Of a stretch of DNA of 5,256 nucleotides, positions 1-5,213 are shown one piece after another; position 1 is the first letter of the stretch, and each line of letters starts with the position of its first letter. Both the position numbers and the translations under genes were made by a program. The notes below the pieces were generated by a model. The model saw nothing but the letters and a program-made list of their open reading frames with translations. It searched no databases and was not told the origin of the DNA. Origin of the DNA: Victivallales bacterium (GTDB taxonomy: Bacteria; Verrucomicrobiota; Lentisphaeria; Oligosphaerales; Oligosphaeraceae); assembly GCA_017543165.1 (NCBI GenBank), contig JAFYGL010000537.1, forward strand, positions 1 through 5,256, in the 5' to 3' direction.

Positions 1-27
1 AAGGCCGTTTAGGCCTGCGAATAGCCT

Positions 28-61
28 AGCCCGCTTCCACGATGTGGAGGCGGGCTTTTTT
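28..61 (+). terminator. Intrinsic terminator of an upstream gene
   Basis: A stem of GCCCGC-TTCCAC (29-40) pairs with GTGGAG-GCGGGC (44-55) around a 3-base GAT loop. All 12 pairs form, one of them a G-T wobble, and A28-T56 can extend the stem. Six T residues follow at 56-61. This is a textbook rho-independent terminator for transcription on the + strand, so a + strand gene or RNA must end just left of the window. There is no A-run to the left, so it should not act on the - strand. A small AGGCC/GGCCT inverted repeat (2-6 / 12-16) precedes it. Confidence 0.85.
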
Positions 62-78
62 GTGTGCAGGTGATTACA

Positions 79-282
79 GGGACGGAAGGGACTAAAGGGA
101 CTAAAGGGACCAAAGGGACTAAAGGGACTAAAGGGACCAAAGGGACCAAAGGGACCAAAGGGACCAAAGGGACCAAAGGGACCAAAGGGACCAATGGGAC
201 GAAAGGGACGGAAGCCAAAGTTAGTCCCTTTAGTCCCTTTGGTCCCTTTCGTCCCTTTGGTCCCTTTAGTCCCTTTAGTCTC
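79..282. repeat. Mirror-image minisatellite: 15 GGGACNAAA units then 7 TTTNGTCCC units
   Basis: Positions 79-213 are 15 uninterrupted 9-bp units of consensus GGGAC(T/C/G)AAA. The sixth base varies among T, C and G but is never A. The outer units degrade slightly (GGGACGGAA at 79-87 and 205-213, GGGACCAAT at 187-195). After GCCAAA the array turns over: 220-282 are seven units of the reverse complement, TTT(A/G/C)GTCCC, with the last one degraded to TTTAGTCTC. Seven units on each side can pair into a roughly 63-bp imperfect stem with a very short loop, and T283-289 follows. Because the unit is 9 bp, the reading frame stays open on both strands and yields low-complexity (KGT)n or (VPL)n peptides. 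I treat these as non-coding. The function is unknown; a replication-slippage minisatellite or a strong hairpin insulating the upstream gene from the mraZ promoter are both possible. Confidence 0.93.
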
Positions 283-289
283 TTTTTTT

Positions 290-341
290 AGGAAAATACA
301 AAAAAATCAAAAAAAAATATAATTTTTAGGGCATAAGTTGT
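290..341. other. A/T-tract leader upstream of the mraZ promoter (possible UP element)
   Basis: This is an AT-rich stretch with runs of 7 and 9 A residues (300-306, 309-317) and a TATAATTTTT segment (318-327), just upstream of the -35 box at 342. It lies roughly where the alpha subunits of RNA polymerase contact UP elements, or slightly beyond. No ORF or hairpin is visible. The UP-element role is inferred from base composition and position only. Confidence 0.35.
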
Positions 342-371
342 TTGACAAGATTTGGTTTGTTTATACATTAT
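342..371 (+). promoter_or_regulatory. Probable sigma70-type promoter of mraZ and the cluster
   Basis: A perfect TTGACA -35 box lies at 342-347. Candidate -10 boxes are TACATT at 364-369 (16-bp spacing) and CATTAT at 366-371 (18-bp spacing), each matching TATAAT at 4 of 6 positions. The start of transcription would fall near 376-379, giving a leader of about 75 bases before mraZ. The promoter sits after two transcription barriers (terminator at 28-61 and array hairpin with T7 at 283-289) and just before the phased repeats at 386-425, which supports it as the promoter of the dcw operon. Confidence 0.65.
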
Positions 372-383
372 GTGCACTTTTCT

Positions 384-427
384 GGTGAAAATAGTTGAAA
401 ATAGTTGATTTAGGGTGAAAATAGGGG
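384..427 (+). promoter_or_regulatory. Four 10-bp-phased direct repeats, putative MraZ operator
   Basis: TGA recurs at exactly 386, 396, 406 and 416, one helical turn apart. The units are TGAAAATAGT, TGAAAATAGT, TGATTTAGGG and TGAAAATAGG, with GG before the first and GG/GGG around the third and fourth. MraZ in studied bacteria is an autorepressor that binds three or more short direct repeats with 10-bp spacing upstream of its own gene. The same architecture in the same place makes these repeats the best operator candidate. The core (GTGAAAATAG) differs from the GTGGG-type core known from Escherichia coli. The repeats lie just downstream of the predicted transcription start, in the mraZ leader, where bound MraZ could block initiation or early elongation. 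MraZ binding is inferred, not shown by the sequence. Confidence 0.65.
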
Positions 428-452
428 TAGCCGGAAAAGCTGAACCTAAAAA

Positions 453-953
453 ATGGACAACGAAAGCAGCTTAAAACCTAAAATGCGCTTCAATGGGATA
501 TCCAAGTGCAAGATGGATGCCCAACGCAGGCTGCTTATGCCAAAATTATGGCGTGACCAAGTGCAGGAAGGGCAGAAGCAAACCTTCTATCTTATGCCTG
601 GCACGAACAACGATGTGAAGATCAGCAGTTACGACTACTACGTCCAATACTGCGATTACATAGAATCACTGGATGACAGCGATATAATTACGCTTCAGGC
701 CAAAACGATATTCTCAATGCTCACTACACCAGTGGAGACCGATGGGCAGGGGCGCTTCCAGCTGACCCCTGAACTTCTGGAGTATTCCCATCTTGGCAAG
801 GCTGGGGACACTCTGGTTTTCGTGGGGGCAAGCGACTATGGGAGAATCATGACCGAAGAGGCGTACAACCAGCTCTTTGCACATTCTTTGGACAACATCA
901 ACAAGCTGAATCAGGACGTGCAACGCCTGAAGACCAGAGCAAAAACGGAGTAG
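453..953 (+). CDS. mraZ: Transcriptional regulator MraZ
   Basis: MraZ is the DNA-binding regulator at the head of the dcw cluster, with two tandem SpoVT/AbrB-like swapped-hairpin domains that assemble into a ring and repress the cluster promoter. Of 166 residues, the first half has FNGISKCKMDAQRR (13-26), matching the family's FxGxxxxxLDxKGR signature with D22 and R26. The second half has VETDGQGRFQLTPELLEYSHL (94-114), with D97, G100 and R101, then the GDTLVFVG strand (118-125). In the first motif the usual glycine is Arg25. The lysine/arginine-rich tail from about 145 looks helical. The start is uncertain: neither ATG453 nor the in-frame ATG483 (residue 11) has a clear SD, and ATG483 would give the N-terminus typical of the family. 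The phased repeats upstream and rsmH 3 bp downstream support the call. Confidence 0.93.
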   Translation: MDNESSLKPKMRFNGISKCKMDAQRRLLMPKLWRDQVQEGQKQTFYLMPGTNNDVKISSYDYYVQYCDYIESLDDSDIITLQAKTIFSMLTTPVETDGQGRFQLTPELLEYSHLGKAGDTLVFVGASDYGRIMTEEAYNQLFAHSLDNINKLNQDVQRLKTRAKTE

Positions 954-956
954 AAC

Positions 957-1886
957 ATGGCTTTTCAACACCAGAGCGTGATGCTTGACCAGGTGCTGGA
1001 ACTGTTCAAAAGCCATAAAATACAAAGGTTTGTGGACGGCACATTGGGCGGGGCAGGGCATTCGGCGGCAATTCTGGAAGCGTTGCCTGAATCGGAATTG
1101 CTGGGCCTGGACAGGGACGAGGTGGCAATAGCAGCCGCTTCGCAACGCCTGGCACCCTTTGGCGGGCGTGTGCATGTCATGCATACGCAATACTCCGATA
1201 TGCTGGAGGCGGCGCATTCCCTGGGATGGGAGAGCGTGTATGCGGTGCTGTTGGACCTGGGCGTTTCATCGCCGCAGATTGACACACCTGAACGCGGCTT
1301 TTCATTCAGGTTCGATGCTCCTTTGGACATGAGGATGGACCAGACCGCAGGAAAAACCGCCGCGCAGCTGCTCAACGAACTTCCTGAAAAGGAATTGGCG
1401 GATATTTTCTTCCAGTACGGCGAGGAACACAAGGCGCGGCAGATTGCCAGGGCAGTGGTGGCCAGGCGGCAGAAGGCGCCGTGGCAGGGAACCCAGGATT
1501 TCGCGGCACTGGTCAGCGGCATTGTGGGGCACGGCCAGAAGAACGGCCTTCCACCCGCCACCCGTTGCTTTCAGGCATTGAGAATCGCCGTCAATGACGA
1601 ACTAGGCGAACTGGAACGGGGATTGAAGGCTGCGCTTGAATTGCTCTCTCCAGGCGGCTTGATGGTGGTGATTTCATTTCATTCGTTGGAAGACAGAATG
1701 GTGAAACAGTTCTTTGCCTATCAGGCAGCAGAGTGCGTATGCCCGCCAGGGCTTCCGATATGCGTGTGCGGAAAGGTCAGCACTTTGGAGGTATTGACGC
1801 ACAAGCCTCTGCGTCCAACAGAGGAGGAGCAGGCTGGCAACAGCCGAGCCTCGTGTGCCAAGCTTCGCGCGGCAGTGAAGAAATGA
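957..1886 (+). CDS. rsmH: 16S rRNA (cytosine(1402)-N(4))-methyltransferase RsmH (MraW)
   Basis: This SAM-dependent enzyme methylates N4 of C1402 in the decoding centre of 16S rRNA, in the cytoplasm. The 309-residue length is normal for the family. Visible signatures in order: HQSVMLDQVLELF (5-17); SAM-binding VDGTLGGAGHS (26-36) and GLDRDEVA (50-57); DLGVSSPQID (100-109); ERGFSFRFDAPLDMRMD (112-128); the substrate-domain block around YGEEHKARQIARAV (154-167); RCFQALRIAVNDEL (203-216); VISFHSLEDRMVK (238-250); four cysteines at 260, 262, 269 and 271 in the usual C-x-C...C-x-C arrangement; and the C-terminal NSRASCAKLRA (295-305). ATG957 has GGAG at 947-950, overlapping the end of mraZ, 6 bp away. 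The two genes are 3 bp apart and clearly cotranscribed. Confidence 0.98.
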   Translation: MAFQHQSVMLDQVLELFKSHKIQRFVDGTLGGAGHSAAILEALPESELLGLDRDEVAIAAASQRLAPFGGRVHVMHTQYSDMLEAAHSLGWESVYAVLLDLGVSSPQIDTPERGFSFRFDAPLDMRMDQTAGKTAAQLLNELPEKELADIFFQYGEEHKARQIARAVVARRQKAPWQGTQDFAALVSGIVGHGQKNGLPPATRCFQALRIAVNDELGELERGLKAALELLSPGGLMVVISFHSLEDRMVKQFFAYQAAECVCPPGLPICVCGKVSTLEVLTHKPLRPTEEEQAGNSRASCAKLRAAVKK

Positions 1887-1902
1887 GGAATGTGACAGTT
1901 GC

Positions 1903-1930
1903 TTGGCCAGTTGTGAAAATGGCTGGCCAA
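1903..1930 (+). other. Hairpin between rsmH and ftsL
   Basis: A perfect 8-bp inverted repeat, TTGGCCAG (1903-1910) and CTGGCCAA (1923-1930), encloses a 12-base loop. No T-run follows, so it is not a normal intrinsic terminator. It could be an RNA-processing or mRNA-stability hairpin that sets relative levels of rsmH and ftsL, or a protein-binding dyad. The 81-bp gap between rsmH and the chosen ftsL start contains no gene; the 20-codon frame starting at ATG1883, overlapping the rsmH stop, has no coding features. Confidence 0.5.
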
Positions 1931-1952
1931 AATAGATATACATAATGTTTCA

Positions 1953-1958
1953 AGGAGG
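1953..1958 (+). promoter_or_regulatory. Strong Shine-Dalgarno deciding the ftsL start
   Basis: AGGAGG is fully complementary to the 16S rRNA tail. It touches ATG1959 (spacing zero), which cannot be used efficiently, and has a 9-base spacing to ATG1968 in the same frame. The correct N-terminus of the ftsL product is therefore probably three residues shorter than the longest frame. Confidence 0.75.
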
Positions 1959-1967
1959 ATGAAACAG

Positions 1968-2381
1968 ATGCAAGGGGAACATTGGCGCAAGGAAAGACCG
2001 CCTGAAAGAGGCGGCGGCAACCATGCCATGGGATTTGTCACGCTGGGCCTGACAATTCTTCTGGTGGTGGCTGGAGTAGTTAAAAGAATGGACCAGCGGA
2101 GGCAGATCGCAAGGATTGACAAGGAAATAACGCTTGTTGAGAAGGAGATGGGGAGACTCAGGTCCCACATCAAGAATCAGCAGACTTATCTCCAGAGCCT
2201 GAAGGACAGCAAGGTCGTGGATTTTGCCAGGAGGATGAAGATGGTTTCGCCCCAGCCAGGGCAGGTTTGCATAATCAATGCGGAGGACTTGGCATATCGC
2301 GATACCATGCTTGCGGCAGGCAAGGCGCAGGATGTCGAGACCGAGACTGCCATGGATGGTCAGTCATTGGCAAAAAGATAA
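1968..2381 (+). CDS. ftsL: FtsL-like divisome protein (single-pass membrane, coiled coil)
   Basis: FtsL is a small bitopic protein that forms FtsQLB and activates the FtsWI septal peptidoglycan synthase. The gene sits between rsmH and ftsI, the position of ftsL. Numbering from ATG1968 (137 residues): a basic cytoplasmic head (to about 20), one hydrophobic span AMGFVTLGLTILLVVAGVV (20-38), a charged coiled-coil stretch (about 42-80, with MDQRRQIARIDKEITLVEKE) and then VVDFARRMKMVSPQPGQVCII, resembling the family's post-coil segment (A-x(3)-M-x(3)-P-x(2)-G-x-(V/I)). A polar tail of about 35 residues follows, longer than usual. Start choice: AGGAGG (1953-1958) directly abuts ATG1959, leaving no spacer, but lies 9 bp before the in-frame ATG1968, which is therefore the likelier start. 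FtsL diverges quickly, so the call rests on position, topology and the post-coil motif. Confidence 0.82.
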   Translation: MQGEHWRKERPPERGGGNHAMGFVTLGLTILLVVAGVVKRMDQRRQIARIDKEITLVEKEMGRLRSHIKNQQTYLQSLKDSKVVDFARRMKMVSPQPGQVCIINAEDLAYRDTMLAAGKAQDVETETAMDGQSLAKR

Positions 2382-2390
2382 GAGCAAGGT

Positions 2391-2415
2391 TCGCCATTTC
2401 ATAATGGAATGGCGG
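2391..2415 (+). other. Hairpin just after ftsL
   Basis: CGCCATT (2392-2398) pairs perfectly with AATGGCG (2408-2414) around a 9-base loop, extendable by a T-G pair. It starts 10 bases after the ftsL stop. No U-tract follows (GTGAGGAAAA), so it is a weak or factor-dependent terminator at best, or an mRNA 3'-end stabiliser. It may have been the native ftsL-ftsI intercistronic hairpin before the elements to its right arrived. Confidence 0.45.
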
Positions 2416-2416
2416 T

Positions 2417-2424
2417 GAGGAAAA
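2417..2424 (+). repeat. Left copy of candidate target-site duplication GAGGAAAA
   Basis: Direct repeat partner of 2737-2744. Both copies are 13 bp from the inverted repeats at 2438-2460 and 2701-2723, which is the symmetry expected of an insertion footprint. Confidence 0.6.
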
Positions 2425-2736
2425 CAATATTAAATGACAGGAGGCAGGGGACACATAAAGGGAGATTGGCATTAGGATTAAGGAGGAAGGTCTCCGCGCC
2501 GCTGAATTTGCAAAGCGGCAGGGACTGGCTTCGTAATATGCGCGGTAGTGCTATTCTGGCGAATCGGCAGTATTTCTGGAAAGTGTGGGATTTTTCCATT
2601 TTCCCTGGTGTTTTAACACTGGGGCGCGGTAGAAGGGGAGCTGGGTGGTAAGCGTCACATCGCGATAAAGGTCGTTGGTTCTGGAGGCTGGCTTGTTTCT
2701 CTTTATGTGTCCCCTGCATCCTGTTTTTATTATTTA
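2425..2736. mobile_element. 312-bp non-coding element with 23-bp inverted repeats and 8-bp flanking direct repeat
   Basis: Inverted repeats at 2438-2460 and 2701-2723 match at 22 of 23 positions. The shared core is GGGGACACATAAAG, and the single mismatch is at 2443/2718. The octamer GAGGAAAA occurs at 2417-2424 and again at 2737-2744, exactly 13 bp outside each inverted repeat, as expected of a target-site duplication around a 312-bp insertion. The 13-bp tips are AT-rich and only weakly complementary. The interior (2461-2700) holds no recognisable transposase; its open frames on both strands lack domain-like sequence. An internal 6-bp hairpin GCCGCT/AGCGGC lies at 2498-2519. This fits a non-autonomous MITE-like insertion. 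GGGGACA-bearing palindromes are often seen near REP-associated (Y1/IS200-type) transposases, but those do not normally make target duplications, so the family is left open. Confidence 0.7.
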
Positions 2737-2744
2737 GAGGAAAA
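2737..2744 (+). repeat. Right copy of candidate target-site duplication GAGGAAAA
   Basis: Direct repeat partner of 2417-2424. It ends one base before the left arm of the second element (2746), so the two elements are practically in contact. Confidence 0.6.
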
Positions 2745-2745
2745 T

Positions 2746-2923
2746 TCAAAACATCCAATGTGAGCGCCTTAGCGGCGCTCACTCAAGTTGGCCAACTGGC
2801 AGGATAATGCCCCAGGCAATCCCATGCGGGGTGGCTAACCTGAGTGGCGGTCCAACAGACGAAAGCATGCAAGTTGGCCAACTTGAGTGAGCGCCGCTAA
2901 GGCGCTCACATTGGATGTTTTGA
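2746..2923. mobile_element. 178-bp element with perfect 52-bp inverted arms, each arm self-foldable
   Basis: The left arm (2746-2797) and right arm (2872-2923) are exact reverse complements over 52 bp, separated by 74 bp. Inside each arm is a complete hairpin, GTGAGCGCC / 5-base loop / GGCGCTCAC (2760-2782 and 2887-2909), and a palindrome AGTTGGCCAACT (2786-2797 and 2872-2883). The right palindrome extends to 16 bp (2870-2885). The spacer carries no ORF and only minor dyads (GGCA/TGCC, GCATGC). Perfect conservation of the arms implies recent arrival, gene-conversion-like correction, or selection for the structure. Plausible identities are a MITE or a paired-REP (BIME-like) unit moved in trans. 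I see no clear target-site duplication and no integron attC core (GTTRRRY/RYYYAAC). Confidence 0.8.
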
Positions 2924-2947
2924 TATTAGCTCTGTTGATACTTTATT
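2920..2947 (+). promoter_or_regulatory. Candidate ftsI promoter at the element junction
   Basis: TTGATA (2920-2925; 5 of 6 to TTGACA) and TTTATT (2942-2947; 4 of 6 to TATAAT) are separated by 16 bp. The first four bases of the -35 box are the end of the right inverted arm and the last two are flanking DNA, so the box straddles the element junction. Transcription would start near 2954-2956, inside or beside the SD, giving a very short leader. That is a weakness of the call. Confidence 0.35.
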
Positions 2948-2951
2948 TACT

Positions 2952-2957
2952 AGGGGG
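2952..2957 (+). promoter_or_regulatory. Shine-Dalgarno of ftsI
   Basis: AGGGGG, 5 bases before ATG2963, is a 5-of-6 match to AGGAGG. It supports the long N-terminus over the internal ATG3113 (residue 51), which has no SD. Confidence 0.7.
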
Positions 2958-2962
2958 ATTCC

Positions 2963-5197
2963 ATGAGTTCGGGAGACTTGAATTTTACAACGAATACGAA
3001 CCCGAAGAAAAAAGGGGGCAGGGCATATTTGCGCCAGATTCTTGACATAGTAAGGAATTGGCTGAAAACAGTGGGGGACGACAAGAGGCATGTCCTGCCC
3101 ATTGACAATGAAATGCGTTACAGGAATCTGGTGCGCGGCGGCGCCGTCATGTCTGTTCTTCTGTGCCTTGCGCTTGCCGTGGGTCTGAAATTCTGGAAGC
3201 TACAGTATGTTGAGCATGAAAAACACCAGGAGCAAGTGTCCAGGATATTGGGTTTCAGGCAGACTTTGCTGGGTACCCGTGGCGAAATATACGACAGGGA
3301 CAACAATCTGCTGGCAGGTAACATACGCACCAGGGATTTGTTTGTGACGCCACGCCTTGTGGTGGACGCACCCAAGGCGGATCTGGCGGGGTTCTGCCAG
3401 TTCCTTTCTGAAAGGCTCCCGCTCACTAAGGAACAGTTGCTTGTCAAATGCAGCGAGGCGCTCACCAAGGATGTGCGTGTTCTGGTGAAGGACTATGTTG
3501 GCAAAGACAATGCCGCGAAGATTGCCAGGATGAGGCTGCCTGGAGTTGTTATCGAAAACTGCAAGGAAATAGGCTTCCAGAACTGCTTCACCATATATAT
3601 TTGCCCCTTGAAGGTGAACGAACTTGAGCAACTGCGTGGAGTAGTAGGCGTATTGGAGGCCACACTGTCCCTGGAAGGCAACCAGCTTGCGAAAAACATC
3701 AACCGCATTCTGCACAAGGGATATGCGGTGCCTGTTGCCAAGAATCTTTCATTTGAGGAGGCGGAGAAAATCCAGAAGAGTTTTCTGGAGTGGGCGGCTG
3801 TGCGCAATGCGTCTGGCAAATTCCTGCGCTATCGTGTGCCAGTGGATGCACTTCATTTTGACGAGACCACGATGCGCTACTACCCGAAGGGGCGCATGCT
3901 GTCCAATACACTTGGTTTTTGCGATGACAAGGAGCACGGCGTCAGCGGCATTGAAAGGCTGATGGACAAGGAATTGACGCGGCTGAAGGGGCAGCGCTAT
4001 ATTGCGCTTGACGGCAATGTGCTGTCTTCCAATTACGTCCCTGTGGCATACGATGACAAACTGAATGGCTATGCCGTGCATCTTACGATACAGTATCCGA
4101 TACAAAGCATCGTGGAGCGCGTAATGGGCGATGTTATCGAGGAGCATCGTCCCGAGCGCGCGTATGCGCTGATGATGGATCCACGGACGGGCGCCATATT
4201 GTCCCTGTACCAGTATCCCAATTTTGACTTCAATGACAAGAGTACATTTTCCGTGGACAATTGCCAGTTCCATGCGCTGCTGGGCGCCTACGAGCCTGGC
4301 TCCATCATGAAGGCGGTGAGCGTTTCGTCCGCCATGGACTATGCCAATCTGAAGCCTGACTTTATGGTGGATTGCGAGAATGGGCGCTGGATTTACGGGA
4401 ACCGTGCCTTGCACGAGCATGGCAATGCGCGTTTTGGGGACATAAGCATAAAGGAGGTCATCCAGAAGTCCAGCAACATCGGCAGTGCCAAACTGGTGAT
4501 TGAGAACATGTCGGAGCAGGTATTCTACAATTATCTGCGCACCTACGGTCTTGGCTCCAAGAGCCGTGTAGGTTTCTATCCACAGGGCGGCGAGCCGCAT
4601 ACATTCCATGAGGAGACATCTGGAATACTGCGCAGCGTAGAAAAATGGTACAAAGTTGATGTGTCACGAATTGCAATCGGGCATTCCATATCGATTTCGC
4701 CATTCCAGATGGTGCAGGCATATTGCGCGATTTGCAATGGCGGGCGCATGATGCAGCCATACATTGTTGACAGGATTGTTTCCGCCGAGGGCAAGGTCAT
4801 CCCATCCGTGCCCTTTGTCAAGGCGCAGCCTATAAGCAGTGTCACCGCCTCCAGAATGCTGGAGTGCCTGTCAGCCACAGTAGAGCGTGGCGGCACTGCC
4901 ACGTCCGCCGTGGTGGATGGATACAATGTGGCGGGAAAGACTGGCACGGCTATGAAGTTGGTCAAGGGACCAGACGGCAAGAAACGCTATTCACGCTCGC
5001 TTAACACAGCCTCCTTCATTGGATTGGTGCCGCTGGAGAATCCTGTGTTCGTGTTACTTATAACCGTTGACGAGCCCAAGGGAAAATACCAGTATGGCGG
5101 CTCCGTATGCGGCAAGCCATTCTCGCGCATCGCCACGGAGACGCTTCGTCTTATGCAAGTTCCTCCTAGCGAGAATACACGCGTGGCGCGTCAATAG
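2963..5197 (+). CDS. ftsI: Class B penicillin-binding protein, septal transpeptidase FtsI (PBP3-like)
   Basis: FtsI cross-links septal peptidoglycan in the periplasm as partner of FtsW and is the target of beta-lactams. Of 744 residues, about 1-57 are a basic cytoplasmic head and one membrane anchor spans roughly 60-77 (AVMSVLLCLALAVGL). The class B pedestal starts with RGEIYDRDNNLLAGN (106-120) and includes YYPKGRMLSNTLGF (306-319) and GVSGIERLMDKEL (326-338). The transpeptidase domain has the catalytic SxxK in EPGSIMK (Ser447, Lys450), SxN as SSN (Ser503, Asn505) and KTGT (Lys659-Thr662). No PASTA repeats follow. E. coli FtsI has 588 residues; the extra length lies in the cytoplasmic head and in an enlarged pedestal at about 125-295. 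The exported part has 12 cysteines. The start is fixed by AGGGGG (2952-2957) 5 bp upstream. Position after ftsL supports ftsI over a sporulation or elongation paralogue. Confidence 0.95.
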   Translation: MSSGDLNFTTNTNPKKKGGRAYLRQILDIVRNWLKTVGDDKRHVLPIDNEMRYRNLVRGGAVMSVLLCLALAVGLKFWKLQYVEHEKHQEQVSRILGFRQTLLGTRGEIYDRDNNLLAGNIRTRDLFVTPRLVVDAPKADLAGFCQFLSERLPLTKEQLLVKCSEALTKDVRVLVKDYVGKDNAAKIARMRLPGVVIENCKEIGFQNCFTIYICPLKVNELEQLRGVVGVLEATLSLEGNQLAKNINRILHKGYAVPVAKNLSFEEAEKIQKSFLEWAAVRNASGKFLRYRVPVDALHFDETTMRYYPKGRMLSNTLGFCDDKEHGVSGIERLMDKELTRLKGQRYIALDGNVLSSNYVPVAYDDKLNGYAVHLTIQYPIQSIVERVMGDVIEEHRPERAYALMMDPRTGAILSLYQYPNFDFNDKSTFSVDNCQFHALLGAYEPGSIMKAVSVSSAMDYANLKPDFMVDCENGRWIYGNRALHEHGNARFGDISIKEVIQKSSNIGSAKLVIENMSEQVFYNYLRTYGLGSKSRVGFYPQGGEPHTFHEETSGILRSVEKWYKVDVSRIAIGHSISISPFQMVQAYCAICNGGRMMQPYIVDRIVSAEGKVIPSVPFVKAQPISSVTASRMLECLSATVERGGTATSAVVDGYNVAGKTGTAMKLVKGPDGKKRYSRSLNTASFIGLVPLENPVFVLLITVDEPKGKYQYGGSVCGKPFSRIATETLRLMQVPPSENTRVARQ

Positions 5198-5213
5198 AAA
5201 CGCGGCATTTCCA

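Noticed and set aside
79..282. CRISPR array
   Set aside because: Units are 9 bp, contiguous and without unique spacers; no cas genes are present.
64..291. Low-complexity open frames over the 9-mer array, (KGT)n on + and (VPL)n on -
   Set aside because: A 9-bp unit without stops keeps frames open on both strands automatically. There is no SD or domain, and the inverted tail switches composition.
965..1561. 198-codon - strand frame opposite rsmH
   Set aside because: It is a shadow of rsmH; all conserved methyltransferase motifs are on the + strand.
1883..1945. 20-codon ORF overlapping the rsmH stop (ATGA)
   Set aside because: It is too short, shows no motif, and spans the hairpin at 1903-1930; it is most likely chance.
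2409..2651. 80-codon + strand frame inside the 312-bp element
   Set aside because: It has no SD, starts outside the element and crosses its inverted repeat, and shows no recognisable motif or membrane segment.
2399..2782. 127-codon - strand frame across the 312-bp element
   Set aside because: It runs through both inverted repeats and into the second element, has no SD and no resemblance to a transposase. A remnant of a protein cannot be fully excluded without a search.
2746..2923. Integron attC site
   Set aside because: The arms are perfectly, not imperfectly, complementary, and the required GTTRRRY/RYYYAAC core boxes are missing; no integrase is present.
2924..2929. TATTAG / TATTTAG (2731-2737) as target-site duplication of the 178-bp element
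   Set aside because: The copies differ in length and sit at unequal distances from the arms, so they do not look like an insertion footprint.
2746..2935. Intrinsic terminator formed by the 52-bp arms
   Set aside because: The stem is strong, but it is followed by TATTAGCTC, not a T-run.
3749..4609. 286-codon - strand frame opposite ftsI
   Set aside because: It is a shadow of a well-supported transpeptidase gene whose motifs fall in the + frame.
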